The translations under genes and the position numbers were made by a program. Below the pieces are notes generated by a model. The model did not search any database, was not told the origin of the DNA, and saw only the letters and a program-made list of their open reading frames with translations. This document shows positions 7,340 to 15,695 of a DNA stretch of 28,941 nt, piece by piece. The stretch spans positions 1 to 28,941 of the forward strand of contig NZ_JAJBUX010000030.1 of assembly GCF_020860125.1 (NCBI RefSeq). Reading direction: 5' to 3'. Position 1 is the stretch's first letter. Every line of letters begins with the position of its first letter. The DNA is from Cloacibacillus sp. (GTDB lineage Bacteria; Synergistota; Synergistia; Synergistales; Synergistaceae).

Positions 7340-7359
7340 ACGGCGGCGGACGCCGCCGT
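7340..7359. terminator. GC-rich hairpin between convergent thiW and pepT
   Basis: Perfect 9-bp inverted repeat ACGGCGGCG / CGCCGCCGT separated by two bases, halfway between the ends of two converging operons. There is no adjacent U-run on either strand, though TTTTT follows about 20 bases later on the minus strand. It may slow polymerase from either side; weak as a classical terminator. Confidence 0.4.
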
Positions 7360-7441
7360 CCATAAACGGCAGGCGCCGTAGCGCGGGGAATCGACCGCCG
7401 CCGCTCCGGCGCCTTTAATATTTCAGCGCCGCGTCCCGCCT

Positions 7442-8677
7442 TTACCGCTGCCTTTTATCTATCGACGCGTACGCCTCCGCGATCTTCACCAGCATCCCGA
7501 CGACCAGCTCCATATCATCGGCGCAGGCGAATTCCAGCCGTCCGTGATGGTTGTGGCTCGCCGTCCCGAGATTAGGGCAGGGCAGCCCCATAAAAGAGAG
7601 GTTCGCCCCGTCCGTGCCGCCGCGTATCGGGGCGATGAATGGCTCGCCGCCCGCCGCCCTGACGGCCTCCTTCGCGATATCGATCATAAACGGATATTTT
7701 TCGACCACCTCGGCCATGTTGCGGTATGTCTGCGTTATCACCGGCTCCGCGCGGCCCTCGCCGTACCTTTCATTGATGCGGCGCGCCGCCTCACGTATCA
7801 TATCCTCGCGCGCCCTGAGCCTCCGCCCGTCGTGGTCACGAAGGATATACCGCTGAAAGGCGCTCTCCACGCCGCCGCCGCTCTCGTCGAGAAGGAAAAA
7901 GCCCTCGCGCCCCTCGGTATTTTCGGGACGTTCCGCCGCCGGCAGCATCGAGAAAAACTCCATCGCCAGCAGCTGCGCGTTTATCAAAACATTCTTCGCC
8001 GTCCCCGGATGGACGCTGCGTCCCGTGAAAGAGACATGAGCCGCCGAGGCGTTGAAATTTTCGTAGGATATCTCGCCGAAGCGGCCGCCGTCCACTGTAT
8101 AGGCAAAGTCGGCGCCGAACCTTTTCAGGTCGAAATGTTCCGTACCGCGCCCGATCTCCTCGTCGGGAGTGAAGGCTATCACGATCTTGCCGTGCCTGAT
8201 CGAATCGTCGGCCAGCAGCCGCTCCGCCATCGTCAGGATCTCGGCGATCCCCGCCTTGTCGTCCGTGCCGAGCAGAGTCGTGCCGTCGGTGACGATGAGC
8301 CTCTTCCCCTCGTAATCCTCCAGAAAGGGAAAATCGGAGACCCTCATGACGATATTTTTATCTTCGCAGAGAACAATATCGCCGCCGCCGTAGTCCACCA
8401 GGCGCGTCCTGATATCTTCGCAGGGCGAGGCGGGCGAGACGTCCATATGGGCGATAAGGCCAAGGACGGCGGCCTCCGCCTCTATATTCGCAGGAATGGC
8501 GGCATAAAGATAGCAGTGCTCGTCGATGCAAACCTCGGAGAGCCCCATCTCCCGCATCTCCCTCTCAAGCAGACGCGCCATATCCCAGATGCCCGGCGCG
8601 CTCGGGCTGCCCGCGCCCTTTTCGTCGGAGGCGCTGGCGATGCGCACATATTCAAGCAGACGTTCATACGCTTTCAT
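7442..8677 (-). CDS. pepT: Peptidase T (tripeptide aminopeptidase, M20B)
   Basis: Cytoplasmic dizinc aminopeptidase that removes the N-terminal residue from tripeptides. The 411-residue product has the full M20B set: HMDVSP (zinc His and catalytic Asp), LLGTDDKAGIAEI (bridging Asp), FTPDEEIGRG (catalytic Glu and zinc Glu), TVDGG, and PIRGGTDGANLSFMGLPCPN followed by a His-rich loop with the last zinc ligand. Length equals that of the family. It is the last gene of the minus-strand run uvrD-coaE-ygjV-pepT, 69 bases after the ygjV stop. It fits a peptide-using lifestyle. Very secure. Confidence 0.95.
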   Translation of the reverse strand: MKAYERLLEYVRIASASDEKGAGSPSAPGIWDMARLLEREMREMGLSEVCIDEHCYLYAAIPANIEAEAAVLGLIAHMDVSPASPCEDIRTRLVDYGGGDIVLCEDKNIVMRVSDFPFLEDYEGKRLIVTDGTTLLGTDDKAGIAEILTMAERLLADDSIRHGKIVIAFTPDEEIGRGTEHFDLKRFGADFAYTVDGGRFGEISYENFNASAAHVSFTGRSVHPGTAKNVLINAQLLAMEFFSMLPAAERPENTEGREGFFLLDESGGGVESAFQRYILRDHDGRRLRAREDMIREAARRINERYGEGRAEPVITQTYRNMAEVVEKYPFMIDIAKEAVRAAGGEPFIAPIRGGTDGANLSFMGLPCPNLGTASHNHHGRLEFACADDMELVVGMLVKIAEAYASIDKRQR

Positions 8678-8746
8678 TATTCCTTTTCCTTTCTTATTCC
8701 CGTAATAAACCGCAGGCGCCGCCGCGTTTCCGGCAGCGGCCGCGCC

Positions 8747-9289
8747 CTAGCCGTTACCGGCACTCTCGTCCACGTCGAGAGCCTTCAGCCCGTAGCGGAA
8801 TATGGAGATCATTATCGAGGATATCGCAAAAAGCTCGCAGAGCACGCCGGACCATGATCCAGCGTGCGCGTCGTAGACAAGCCAGAAGGGCGAACTGACA
8901 AACATATTCGCCAGCCTGATCTTCTTACCGTTGGTGCTCCACATCGCCGAGGTGGTGACGATCATCGCGGCGCAGGGCAGCAGGCTGAATGCGTCCGTCC
9001 AGGTCGCAAAACAGCCGGCGGCAAAGAGGCCGATAAAAAGCCACAGCCACAGCGGGCTGCGGGCCCAGCGTTTTTTAGCGTTAAATAAAATGACGCCGCG
9101 CAGCAGCGCAATAAAGAGGGTCGTCGCGCCGGAGAGGGCGCCCAGCATAAAAAAGTGGATGATATAGAGCAGATGTCCGCAGATCTGCATCCCGAAAAGA
9201 CGGTGCGACGTTTTGCACTGATATGCGCCGATGAGCATCGCCGCACCACCAAACCCTATCGCCTGTGCCAGTATATAATGCCAGTCCAT
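8747..9289 (-). CDS. YgjV-family inner membrane protein
   Basis: A 180-residue polytopic membrane protein resembling the uncharacterised YgjV family of inner-membrane proteins. The N-terminal AQAIGFGGAAMLIGAYQCKT and the following LFGMQICGHLLYIIHFFMLG match that family's start, with about five or six hydrophobic segments overall. No catalytic motif is visible and the function of the family is unknown. It lies 68 bases after coaE and 69 before pepT, so it may be part of their transcript. Confidence 0.7.
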   Translation of the reverse strand: MDWHYILAQAIGFGGAAMLIGAYQCKTSHRLFGMQICGHLLYIIHFFMLGALSGATTLFIALLRGVILFNAKKRWARSPLWLWLFIGLFAAGCFATWTDAFSLLPCAAMIVTTSAMWSTNGKKIRLANMFVSSPFWLVYDAHAGSWSGVLCELFAISSIMISIFRYGLKALDVDESAGNG

Positions 9290-9357
9290 TTATCGCTCAT
9301 CTCCGGCTGTCATATTCCGCCGCCAAAAGCGGGCGCGGCGGCAAAATAGGTCGGCCT

Positions 9358-9936
9358 TCACAGCGAGGCCAGCTTTGCGCCCAGCTCCCGCGCCTTCTCC
9401 CGCCACCGCTCCTCCGTGCCGTCGTTTACCAGAACAAAGTCGGCCCTGGCCATCTTCTCTTCGCTCGGCAAAAGCCTGTTCTCACGACGGGAGACCTCTT
9501 CGGCGTTCCAGCAGCGCTTCGCGTTGCGTTCGACACGCTTCTCGAAGGGGGCGGCGGCGTAGACCACATAATCAAGCCAGCCGTCGTACCCGGCCTCGTA
9601 GAGCAGAGGTATCTCCACCACCACCCAGCCGCCGGCCGCGTCCGCCATCTCCTTTATCTCATCCATCGTCCTCTTGTGCAGCAGCTTTGAGGCGAAGCGG
9701 TACTCCTCTTCGTCGGTGAATATCTTCGCGGCGATCTTCGCCCACAACTCCCTGTGCGGCGCGTTGAAAAAACCGGCGCCCCAACGCTTTTCCGCCTCCC
9801 TCTGTATCTGCGGGTCGTCCCATAGGGAGCGCGCGACGCTATCCGAATCTATAACGCGCGCCCCCATCGCGGCCCACTCTTTACAGAGCATGCTCTTACC
9901 AGCGCCAACGTCGCCCGTTAGCCCTATTGTCGGCAT
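9358..9936 (-). CDS. coaE: Dephospho-CoA kinase
   Basis: CoaE catalyses the last step of coenzyme A synthesis, phosphorylating dephospho-CoA at the ribose 3'-OH. The 192-residue P-loop kinase begins MPTIGLTGDVGAGKS (Walker A), followed by VIDSDSVAR (substrate Asp) and VVEIPLLYEAGYD (lid region), with a basic C-terminal half. I chose the ATG at 9936 because GGGAGG lies 8 bases upstream and the family starts directly before the P-loop; the frame itself extends 32 codons further. This start lies inside the 3' end of the helicase gene, so the two genes overlap by 41 bases and are probably coupled. Confidence 0.94.
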   Translation of the reverse strand: MPTIGLTGDVGAGKSMLCKEWAAMGARVIDSDSVARSLWDDPQIQREAEKRWGAGFFNAPHRELWAKIAAKIFTDEEEYRFASKLLHKRTMDEIKEMADAAGGWVVVEIPLLYEAGYDGWLDYVVYAAAPFEKRVERNAKRCWNAEEVSRRENRLLPSEEKMARADFVLVNDGTEERWREKARELGAKLASL

Positions 9937-11860
9937 GATAGCCGCCTCCCTGCGCGTCGTCTGTAAATTCTTTGACATCTTTCGGTATCTCGCCGAGGAA
10001 ACGCGACATCGGATTGCGCTGGATGCCGCCAAAGAGCAGGCGGCTCGAGGCGCAGCTGATGTAAAGCTGCTCCCGCGCGCGCGTCATCCCGACATAGCAG
10101 AGACGCCGCTCCTCCGCGATATCGCCCTCGCCCGTGACGGAGCGGGCGCTCGGGAAGATACCCTCCTCAAGCCCGATGAGGAAGACCACGGGGAACTCAA
10201 GGCCCTTCGCCGCGTGCAGCGTCAGCATGTTGACGGAGTCCTCCATGCCTTCGGGCGAATCCTGGTCGGTTATCAGCGGTATTTCCGTCAGAGCCTGCGT
10301 AATGTCGCTCTCCGGCGAGACGATGGAAAGAATTTCCATCACGTTCTCCACGCGCTCCTCCCAGTCGTCAGGATACTCGTCGCGCAGATACTTTTCGTAT
10401 CCGTTTGAGTCGATGATCGTGCGCACCGCCTCACCGATGTTGTCCTCGTTCGCGAGGATCGCGAGCATGTCGGAGGCGAGCGCCTTCGCGCCGCCGCCCT
10501 GCTTGCCCTTGAGGCCGCCGCCATTCGCGAGGACCGATTTCCACAGCTCCTCCGCACCGGCGGACTCCAGCGCCGCGATCGCCTCGCCCAGCAGCTCTAC
10601 ACTCTTTTTTCCGAGCCCGCGCGTCGGAATGTTGGCGACGCGCGCCAGCGAAATGGCGTCGCGCGGATTGACGGCGAGACGCAGCATCGAGAGGGCGTCC
10701 TTGACCTCGGCGCGCTCATAGAAGGCGACGCCGCGGATGACGCGGTAAGGTATCGAACGCTCCAGCAGCGCCTGCTCCATGCCGCGGCTCAGGACGTTCA
10801 TACGGTAGAGGATCGCCATCTCCCCGTAGGCGTAGCCGTCGTCGTGCAGCGACTCAATCTTTTTCGCGATCCACTCCGCCTCGTCCGAATCCTTGAAGCT
10901 CCGCCGCACGTTTATCAGCCGCCCGCGCTCGGCGGCGGTCCAGAGATCCTTCGGGTGGCGGTCGTCGTTGTTCTTTATCACGCCGTTGGCCCCGTCAAGG
11001 ATATTCCCCGTCGATCGGTAATTCTGGTCCAATATCGTCATCTTCGAGCCCTTAAAGTCGCGCTCAAAGTTAAGGATCATCGCCATCTCCGCGCCGCACC
11101 AGCCATAGATAGACTGATCCGGGTCGCCGACGACCATTATCTTGCGTCCGTCGTCGACCAGACAGCGCAGCAGGAGATACTGCGGATGGTTCACGTCCTG
11201 ATACTCGTCGACAAGCACCCAGTCCAGGCGCGAACGCTCGTGATCGAGCACCTCGCGGTTGGTGGCAAGGATGTGCAGCGGCATCACCATCAGGTCGTCG
11301 AAGTCGAGAGCGCCCTGCATTTTCAGTTGTTTTTGGTAGGTGTCGTAGAGGGTGCGCCAGCGATCCGATATCTTAGGCTCGCGCGACACGGGGTTCGCCT
11401 TCGTCTTGGCCTGCGATATCATGTCAAGCGCCGCGGACATCTCCAGCTTCTTCGGGTCTATGTTCAGCTCCGCCATCGCCCGCTTGACGACCGCTTTGGT
11501 GTCACCGCGGTCAAAGATCACGAACGGATAGGGATGTCCGAGCTTCTGAAGCGCCTCCGAATAGCGGTGCAGAAACCTCAGCCCGTATGCGTGGAAGGTC
11601 GATATCTCCAGCCCCTGTAAATTACCGTCGAAGATCGCCTCGGCCCGGCTCTTCATCTCGCGCGCCGCCTTGTTCGTAAAGGTGAGCGCGAGTATGCGCC
11701 AGGGGCGGATATTCTGTTCCTGTATAAGGTAGGCGATCTTCGTCGTAAGCACCTTAGTTTTGCCGCTGCCCGCGCCCGCAAGCACGACCTGAGGCCCGTC
11801 GCAGTAAGTCACGGCCTCGCGCTGGCGCGGATTGAGCGATTCTATCATTTCACAAACCAT
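9896..11860 (-). CDS. UvrD/PcrA-type superfamily 1 DNA helicase
   Basis: An ATP-dependent 3'-5' DNA helicase of the UvrD/PcrA/Rep family used in repair and replication-fork maintenance. All SF1A motifs are present in order: Q-motif LNPRQREAV, Walker A AGAGSGKT, TFTNKAAREM, Walker B VDEYQD, motif III GDPDQSIYGWCGA, motif IV QNYRS, motif V TLHAAKGLEFPVVFL and motif VI YVGMTRAREQLYI. At 654 residues it lacks most of the long C-terminal tail of PcrA/UvrD (about 720-740). I chose the ATG at 11860, 10 bases after AAGGA, rather than a GTG three codons earlier that sits directly on the ribosome binding site. Its end overlaps coaE. Confidence 0.93.
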   Translation of the reverse strand: MVCEMIESLNPRQREAVTYCDGPQVVLAGAGSGKTKVLTTKIAYLIQEQNIRPWRILALTFTNKAAREMKSRAEAIFDGNLQGLEISTFHAYGLRFLHRYSEALQKLGHPYPFVIFDRGDTKAVVKRAMAELNIDPKKLEMSAALDMISQAKTKANPVSREPKISDRWRTLYDTYQKQLKMQGALDFDDLMVMPLHILATNREVLDHERSRLDWVLVDEYQDVNHPQYLLLRCLVDDGRKIMVVGDPDQSIYGWCGAEMAMILNFERDFKGSKMTILDQNYRSTGNILDGANGVIKNNDDRHPKDLWTAAERGRLINVRRSFKDSDEAEWIAKKIESLHDDGYAYGEMAILYRMNVLSRGMEQALLERSIPYRVIRGVAFYERAEVKDALSMLRLAVNPRDAISLARVANIPTRGLGKKSVELLGEAIAALESAGAEELWKSVLANGGGLKGKQGGGAKALASDMLAILANEDNIGEAVRTIIDSNGYEKYLRDEYPDDWEERVENVMEILSIVSPESDITQALTEIPLITDQDSPEGMEDSVNMLTLHAAKGLEFPVVFLIGLEEGIFPSARSVTGEGDIAEERRLCYVGMTRAREQLYISCASSRLLFGGIQRNPMSRFLGEIPKDVKEFTDDAQGGGYHADNRANGRRWRW

Positions 11861-11890
11861 GAGCCACACGTCCTTAATAAAATATAGACT

Positions 11891-11919
11891 AAATTACCTC
11901 CTGTGCGCAGATAGGTCAA
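11891..11919 (-). promoter_or_regulatory. Candidate promoter of the helicase-coaE run
   Basis: Minus-strand -35 TTGACC at 11919-11914, 17-bp spacer, -10 TAATTT at 11896-11891. Predicted start is about 25 bases before the helicase ATG. The -10 is weak. The stretch 11920-12083 upstream holds no gene I can support. Confidence 0.5.
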
Positions 11920-12083
11920 GTGGCGCGGTGTGAGGCACGGTAATTTTACGGTCTGGAACCAGGCCCAGCCCGTTATCATTTACTGCAAACGGCAGACAGC
12001 GGCCGCGAGAAGGGGGCTCGTTCCTTCCGCAACTTTTATTAAATCGCGACAGACTGCACATACGAACTGGAAACAATAAAAAA

Positions 12084-12105
12084 GCCCCCGGCGGGGGGCT
12101 TTTTT
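12084..12105. terminator. Bidirectional intrinsic terminator
   Basis: Stem GCCCCC / GGGGGC with a GGCG loop, flanked by A6 on the left and T6 on the right, so it is a good rho-independent terminator on both strands. On the minus strand it ends the M20 peptidase-yjiH-yjiG transcript and insulates the helicase operon from it. Confidence 0.93.
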
Positions 12106-12156
12106 ATTGACCGTCTAGGTATCCAGCGAATACATATCAATATCAAGATATATAAG

Positions 12157-12651
12157 CTACATCAACCCCATCAGCGTCAGGCACAAGCGCATGAGCAGCA
12201 TGCCAAGGGCGGCGTCAAAGAGCGGAATGACAAGCATTATCAGCCTGTATTTGCTGTTCGTCTCAGAGACAAGCACTATACGAGCATAATGTCCGACAAG
12301 CGTTCCCATAAGCATCGCCGGCATGACGCAGATGGTGGCCTCGGCCGCGGTTATCACCCCGTTCTGATAAAGGTTAAAAGCCGTGGCCGCGCCGGCTCCT
12401 TTGGCGAAAAATGCGCTGATCAAAACGGTAACAGCCTCTCCCGGCAGACCAAAAAGTCCCATTACCGGGCCGCATATTTTACCCAGCACCGCCATAATTC
12501 CGGTGACTGTAAAGACCTGTACCAAAACATATCCCAATACCATCGCAGGCATAATGGTATTTATAGCGATGTTCCACCCTTTTCTTGAACCCTCGAAGAA
12601 GGTTTCTATAATATTTATTTTTTCCGCAGGCTTTGCCGTATTAGCGCTCAT
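12157..12651 (-). CDS. YjiG-family Gate-domain membrane protein
   Basis: A 164-residue polytopic membrane protein of the nucleoside-recognition (Gate) type, closest to YjiG. After a short polar N-terminus come hydrophobic segments containing GWNIAINTIMPAMVLGYVLV, the gate-like FAKGAGAATAFNLYQNG, and a MLMGTLVGHYARI helix. It overlaps the upstream yjiH-like gene by four bases (ATGA), the usual arrangement of the two half-transporter genes. The pair sits directly behind an M20 peptidase, so transport of a peptide or N-acyl amino acid fits, but no substrate is known. SpmA/SpmB are distant relatives; nothing here suggests sporulation. Confidence 0.8.
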   Translation of the reverse strand: MSANTAKPAEKINIIETFFEGSRKGWNIAINTIMPAMVLGYVLVQVFTVTGIMAVLGKICGPVMGLFGLPGEAVTVLISAFFAKGAGAATAFNLYQNGVITAAEATICVMPAMLMGTLVGHYARIVLVSETNSKYRLIMLVIPLFDAALGMLLMRLCLTLMGLM

Positions 12652-13313
12652 ATCGCAGCCTCCTCCGCTTTTTCCCTCTTATTCCTGTATACGATCATAA
12701 AACGCACTATATTCGCGCCTACAAGTTTACAGAACAGCAAGATAAGTATCATCGGACCTATGGCCATGACGGCGATAGGCAGCAGCGGCGCCTGTGTGGA
12801 AATTATATTGGTAATAGGAGCCGACGAGGGATACATGAAAGATACAAGTATCGTTCGTTCATCGTCTGTCATCTGCCCATTGTCGTAAAGCTGCTTGGTA
12901 AGAACAGCGGCTACATCCGAACTATTAAGGGAGTTGACGAAAGGAAGGCCGCAGCTGCCGCGTATACCAAGCAGCGGTTTCAGTATCGGAGTGAAAGATT
13001 TTTGAAAGGCCTCCATAACGCCCATTTTACTGAATACTTCAATTACCGCCATACAAAAGATGGTCGCCGGCGCCAGCGACAGGGCAAAAAGGAAACCGTC
13101 GCGCACGCCGCTTCCACCCTTTCCCATATAATTAAGACCGGCGTCACTTATCGTACCAAAAGAACCTAGTAAGGTGTTAAGGTCCAGTACTCTTAAAAAC
13201 TTCAGCGATCCGTCAAGATTTGAGAATAGGCCCGAAAACATACAAAGCATTATTACAAGGGATATCCATCCCTGTGAAGTTACCTTGATCTTCTCTGTCT
13301 CTGCGTTAGACAT
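12648..13313 (-). CDS. YjiH-family Gate-domain membrane protein
   Basis: A 221-residue membrane protein matching YjiH in length and layout. Its features are an N-terminal hydrophobic segment, a GGSGVRDGFLFALSLAPATI segment, a conserved GLPFVNSLNSSDVAAVL region typical of Gate-domain proteins, then SFMYPSSAPITNIISTQAP and a final long hydrophobic helix. It is translationally coupled to the yjiG-like gene by a four-base overlap and begins 23 bases after the M20 peptidase gene. In enterobacteria yjiG-yjiH are next to an isoaspartyl dipeptidase gene, which parallels the peptidase context here. The transported substrate is unknown. Confidence 0.8.
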   Translation of the reverse strand: MSNAETEKIKVTSQGWISLVIMLCMFSGLFSNLDGSLKFLRVLDLNTLLGSFGTISDAGLNYMGKGGSGVRDGFLFALSLAPATIFCMAVIEVFSKMGVMEAFQKSFTPILKPLLGIRGSCGLPFVNSLNSSDVAAVLTKQLYDNGQMTDDERTILVSFMYPSSAPITNIISTQAPLLPIAVMAIGPMILILLFCKLVGANIVRFMIVYRNKREKAEEAAI

Positions 13314-13336
13314 AGTAACATTCCTCCCCGTATATA

Positions 13337-14545
13337 CTACTTACCGTCAGGAAAGCCATCGGCTTCAAGGATCGAGGCACACAAAAGTTTCGTCCTCTCG
13401 AAGAAGCCCTCCACAAGCGCGTATTCCGAGCCGGTATGATTCCCGGCCCCCGGCACGCCGCATGAGCAGAGGACGGGCACTCCCACGGCCCCGATTCTGG
13501 ATGCGTCCGAGGCTCCGCCGAGATGATTCTTCGACGGGATATCCAGCGAATATTTTTTTGCCGTATATACGATATGCTCGTAGAGCGCGAGAACGCCGTC
13601 CGTAGTCTCATACGGAGGGAACGTCCCATCCAGCGTCAGCTCCGTCGACGTCCCGTCGATGTAGGTTTTCGCACAGATTTTCTCAAGGCTCTCCCTGATG
13701 TGGGCGGCGTCTTTTTGCGTGTTGGCTCTGGTATCAATTTTTATTTTACAGAAATCAGGTATGGCGTTGGAGGCAACGCCGCCCTCTATGGTATCAACGC
13801 TGACCGTGTAGCCATAGTCCTTCGGGGTAAGCTGCTGAATCTCAATAATTTTATGCGCGGTCTCTTCGATGGCGTTTCTGCCGTTCGCAAAAGCGTTACC
13901 GGGATGGCTCGCGACACCTTTCACGGAGACGGTATAATCGGCGCTGCCCTTCCTGCCGATACACACCCCACCGTCTGCGACGCCGGTCTCCATGTTAAAG
14001 GCAAACAGCACGCCCTTCGCATAATCCGACAGTATTTGAACCGTTGAATTGGGCGCTACGGTCCTGTCGCCCTCTTCGTCGCCCGCAAATGCGATTTTTA
14101 TTGGCAAGGCGTCAAATCCGATATGATTCAATGCCTTAGCGCAAAACAGCGATATGGCGATACCGCCCTTCATATCAAGAACGCCGGGGCCATATGCCTT
14201 TCCATCTTCAATTTTAAATGGATCATCGCCGAAAGTTCCCTTTTTAAAAACCGTATCATAGTGTCCGGTAAACATAACCGGACGGGAGGGCCTGTCCTCT
14301 CCGAGGACGCCGGTCAAAACCGGCGCGAAGCCATCGCCGGCATCGGCTAACCGACATTTAAAGCCCTCTTTCTCAAATGCGCGCTTTAAAAAATTGGCCG
14401 TATCCGTCAGCGGAGCGACTTCGTCATATCTGCCCTCGTGATTTACCAGCTCCTCCCAAAAAGCCAGCATCTCTTCCCGGCTGTTCTCAATAAATTCAAA
14501 AAGCTGTCGCCTTGTCTCCGCCTTGTCAATATCGCATTGATACAT
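13337..14545 (-). CDS. M20 family metallopeptidase (carboxypeptidase G2-like)
   Basis: A 402-residue dizinc hydrolase of the M20A/CPG2 type. Visible motifs are FTGHYDTVF (zinc His and Asp), YGPGVLDMKGGIA (bridging Asp), FAGDEEGD (catalytic and zinc Glu), FNMETG, the dimerisation-domain His in GVASHPGNAFANGRNAIEE, and GAGNHTGSEYAL near the C-terminus (last zinc His). CPG2-like members cleave C-terminal Glu from folates, N-acyl amino acids or dipeptides; the exact substrate cannot be read. It leads a transcript with the YjiH/YjiG membrane pair and is divergent from a LysR regulator, suggesting uptake and hydrolysis of an inducing compound. An AGGGGGA ribosome binding site precedes the ATG. Confidence 0.88.
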   Translation of the reverse strand: MYQCDIDKAETRRQLFEFIENSREEMLAFWEELVNHEGRYDEVAPLTDTANFLKRAFEKEGFKCRLADAGDGFAPVLTGVLGEDRPSRPVMFTGHYDTVFKKGTFGDDPFKIEDGKAYGPGVLDMKGGIAISLFCAKALNHIGFDALPIKIAFAGDEEGDRTVAPNSTVQILSDYAKGVLFAFNMETGVADGGVCIGRKGSADYTVSVKGVASHPGNAFANGRNAIEETAHKIIEIQQLTPKDYGYTVSVDTIEGGVASNAIPDFCKIKIDTRANTQKDAAHIRESLEKICAKTYIDGTSTELTLDGTFPPYETTDGVLALYEHIVYTAKKYSLDIPSKNHLGGASDASRIGAVGVPVLCSCGVPGAGNHTGSEYALVEGFFERTKLLCASILEADGFPDGK

Positions 14546-14611
14546 CTTTTACATTCCCCCTCATATTTGTAACATTCCAGTTTTATTTTTCATCTTTCTG
14601 AAACTATATAA

Positions 14612-14640
14612 AAAATACTCTTGGAGAATCATCCTGTCCA
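14612..14640 (-). promoter_or_regulatory. Candidate promoter of the M20-yjiH-yjiG transcript
   Basis: Minus strand -35 TGGACA at 14640-14635, 17-bp spacer, -10 TATTTT at 14617-14612. It faces away from the LysR gene. The AT-rich 154-base intergenic space is typical of LysR-controlled divergent promoters. Confidence 0.5.
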
Positions 14641-14661
14641 ATATATAATGACTCTATTACT

Positions 14662-14678
14662 TATAGATAATATCTATA
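14662..14678. promoter_or_regulatory. Palindromic LysR-type operator candidate
   Basis: Perfect inverted repeat TATAGAT-AAT-ATCTATA, 7-bp arms with a 3-bp centre, satisfying the T-N11-A pattern of LysR boxes. It ends 21 bases before the LysR start codon, a position suited to autoregulation. Confidence 0.6.
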
Positions 14679-14699
14679 TAGAAATATGAGGAGGCAAAT

Positions 14700-15566
14700 A
14701 TGGAGCTCTTTCAGTTACGTTATTTTTTAACGGTAGCAAAATACGAAAATTTTTCAAAGGCCGCTGAAGAACTCCTCATTTCGCAGCCCTCAATCAGTAA
14801 AGCGATAAAAATGCTTGAAACGGAATTGGGCGTCAGCGTATTTGAAAGAAAGGGCAAACGGGTTACCCTTAACAATGCCGGCAAAGCTTTACGGGAGAGG
14901 CTAAATGGAATAATGAGCACCCTTGACAACCTGCAAAACGAGCTGAGCGTGGCCGCCGGAGCCAAGCAGTCGACGATTATTTTTAACGTTCTCACAGCCT
15001 CGTCTCTTCTGCCGGACATTCTATTAAAATTTAAAAAAGAGTATCCTCTCATAAACTTCCATTTGATTCAAAAAAGCGTGGCGACAAAGTTCGATCTATG
15101 TATAACGTCGACGCTTCCCGATACATTATTAAATAACGGGATTCTGGTATTGGGAGAAGATATAAAGCTGGCGGTGCCGCTGACGTCTCATTTTTCTCTC
15201 TACGATTCGGTAGATTTGAGAGATCTCAGACAAGAAAATTTCATGCTGCTGAACAAGGGCTATACTTTGCGCACAATAACTTCTCATTTCTTTGACCTTT
15301 GTGGGTACAGCCCGAATATCGCGTTTGAAAGCGATAATCCGCATGTTATCAGAGATCTGGTCGAAGCAGGCCTCGGCATCTCGTTATGGCCGGAACTTTC
15401 GTGGGGTAAGATACGACATCACCGCGCAAAGTTACTGCATATAAAAAATCCAACATGCCGGCGTAATATATTCGTAACCTGGCCAGATAAGAAAAAAATA
15501 AGTCCCGAGGCACAAATTTTTCTTAACTTCATAAAATTTTATTTTCAGCGTCTGCACAGCGACTAA
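14700..15566 (+). CDS. LysR-family transcriptional regulator
   Basis: A 288-residue DNA-binding regulator. The N-terminal winged helix is textbook: MELFQLRYFLTVAKYENFSK, then AAEELLISQPSISKAIKMLE (recognition helix) and LGVSVFERKGKRVTLNNAGK. The C-terminal part is a periplasmic-binding-fold effector domain. GAGGAGG lies 5 bases before the ATG. It is divergent from the M20 peptidase-yjiH-yjiG transcript and most probably controls it together with its own gene, through sites such as the palindrome at 14662-14678. The gene is visibly richer in A and T than the flanking housekeeping genes, as is the rest of its module. Effector unknown. Confidence 0.92.
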   Translation: MELFQLRYFLTVAKYENFSKAAEELLISQPSISKAIKMLETELGVSVFERKGKRVTLNNAGKALRERLNGIMSTLDNLQNELSVAAGAKQSTIIFNVLTASSLLPDILLKFKKEYPLINFHLIQKSVATKFDLCITSTLPDTLLNNGILVLGEDIKLAVPLTSHFSLYDSVDLRDLRQENFMLLNKGYTLRTITSHFFDLCGYSPNIAFESDNPHVIRDLVEAGLGISLWPELSWGKIRHHRAKLLHIKNPTCRRNIFVTWPDKKKISPEAQIFLNFIKFYFQRLHSD

Positions 15567-15635
15567 AAGCAGCATGTCTTATTTGTCCTGGCTGCCAGCT
15601 GCAATTACCGACTGGCAGGTATCTTATATGACGCG

Positions 15636-15676
15636 GGCGGCCCTCTCTGAACGAAAGGGCCGCCTGATAATTATTT
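15636..15676 (+). terminator. Intrinsic terminator after the LysR gene
   Basis: Perfect 9-bp stem GGCGGCCCT / AGGGCCGCC (15636-15644 and 15656-15664), loop of 11, then TGATAATTATTTTTT. Convergent hpf ends just beyond it and may also use the stem. A second perfect 7-bp hairpin (CTGCCAG / CTGGCAG) lies at 15592-15618 without a U-run. Confidence 0.7.
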
Positions 15677-15695
15677 TTTAAGCAAGAGCTATATT

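Noticed and set aside
7544..8857. 437-codon plus-strand frame across pepT and the ygjV end
   Set aside because: Antisense to a complete PepT with all catalytic motifs; no ribosome binding site, and composition typical of a shadow frame.
11894..12076. 60-codon minus-strand frame in the gap between helicase and terminator
   Set aside because: Starts with TTG inside the terminator flank, has no ribosome binding site, and ends over the helicase promoter.
12157..13313. SpmA/SpmB spore maturation proteins
   Set aside because: The Gate-domain pair resembles them distantly, but lengths, motifs and the peptidase neighbour fit YjiG/YjiH better, and no sporulation gene is present.
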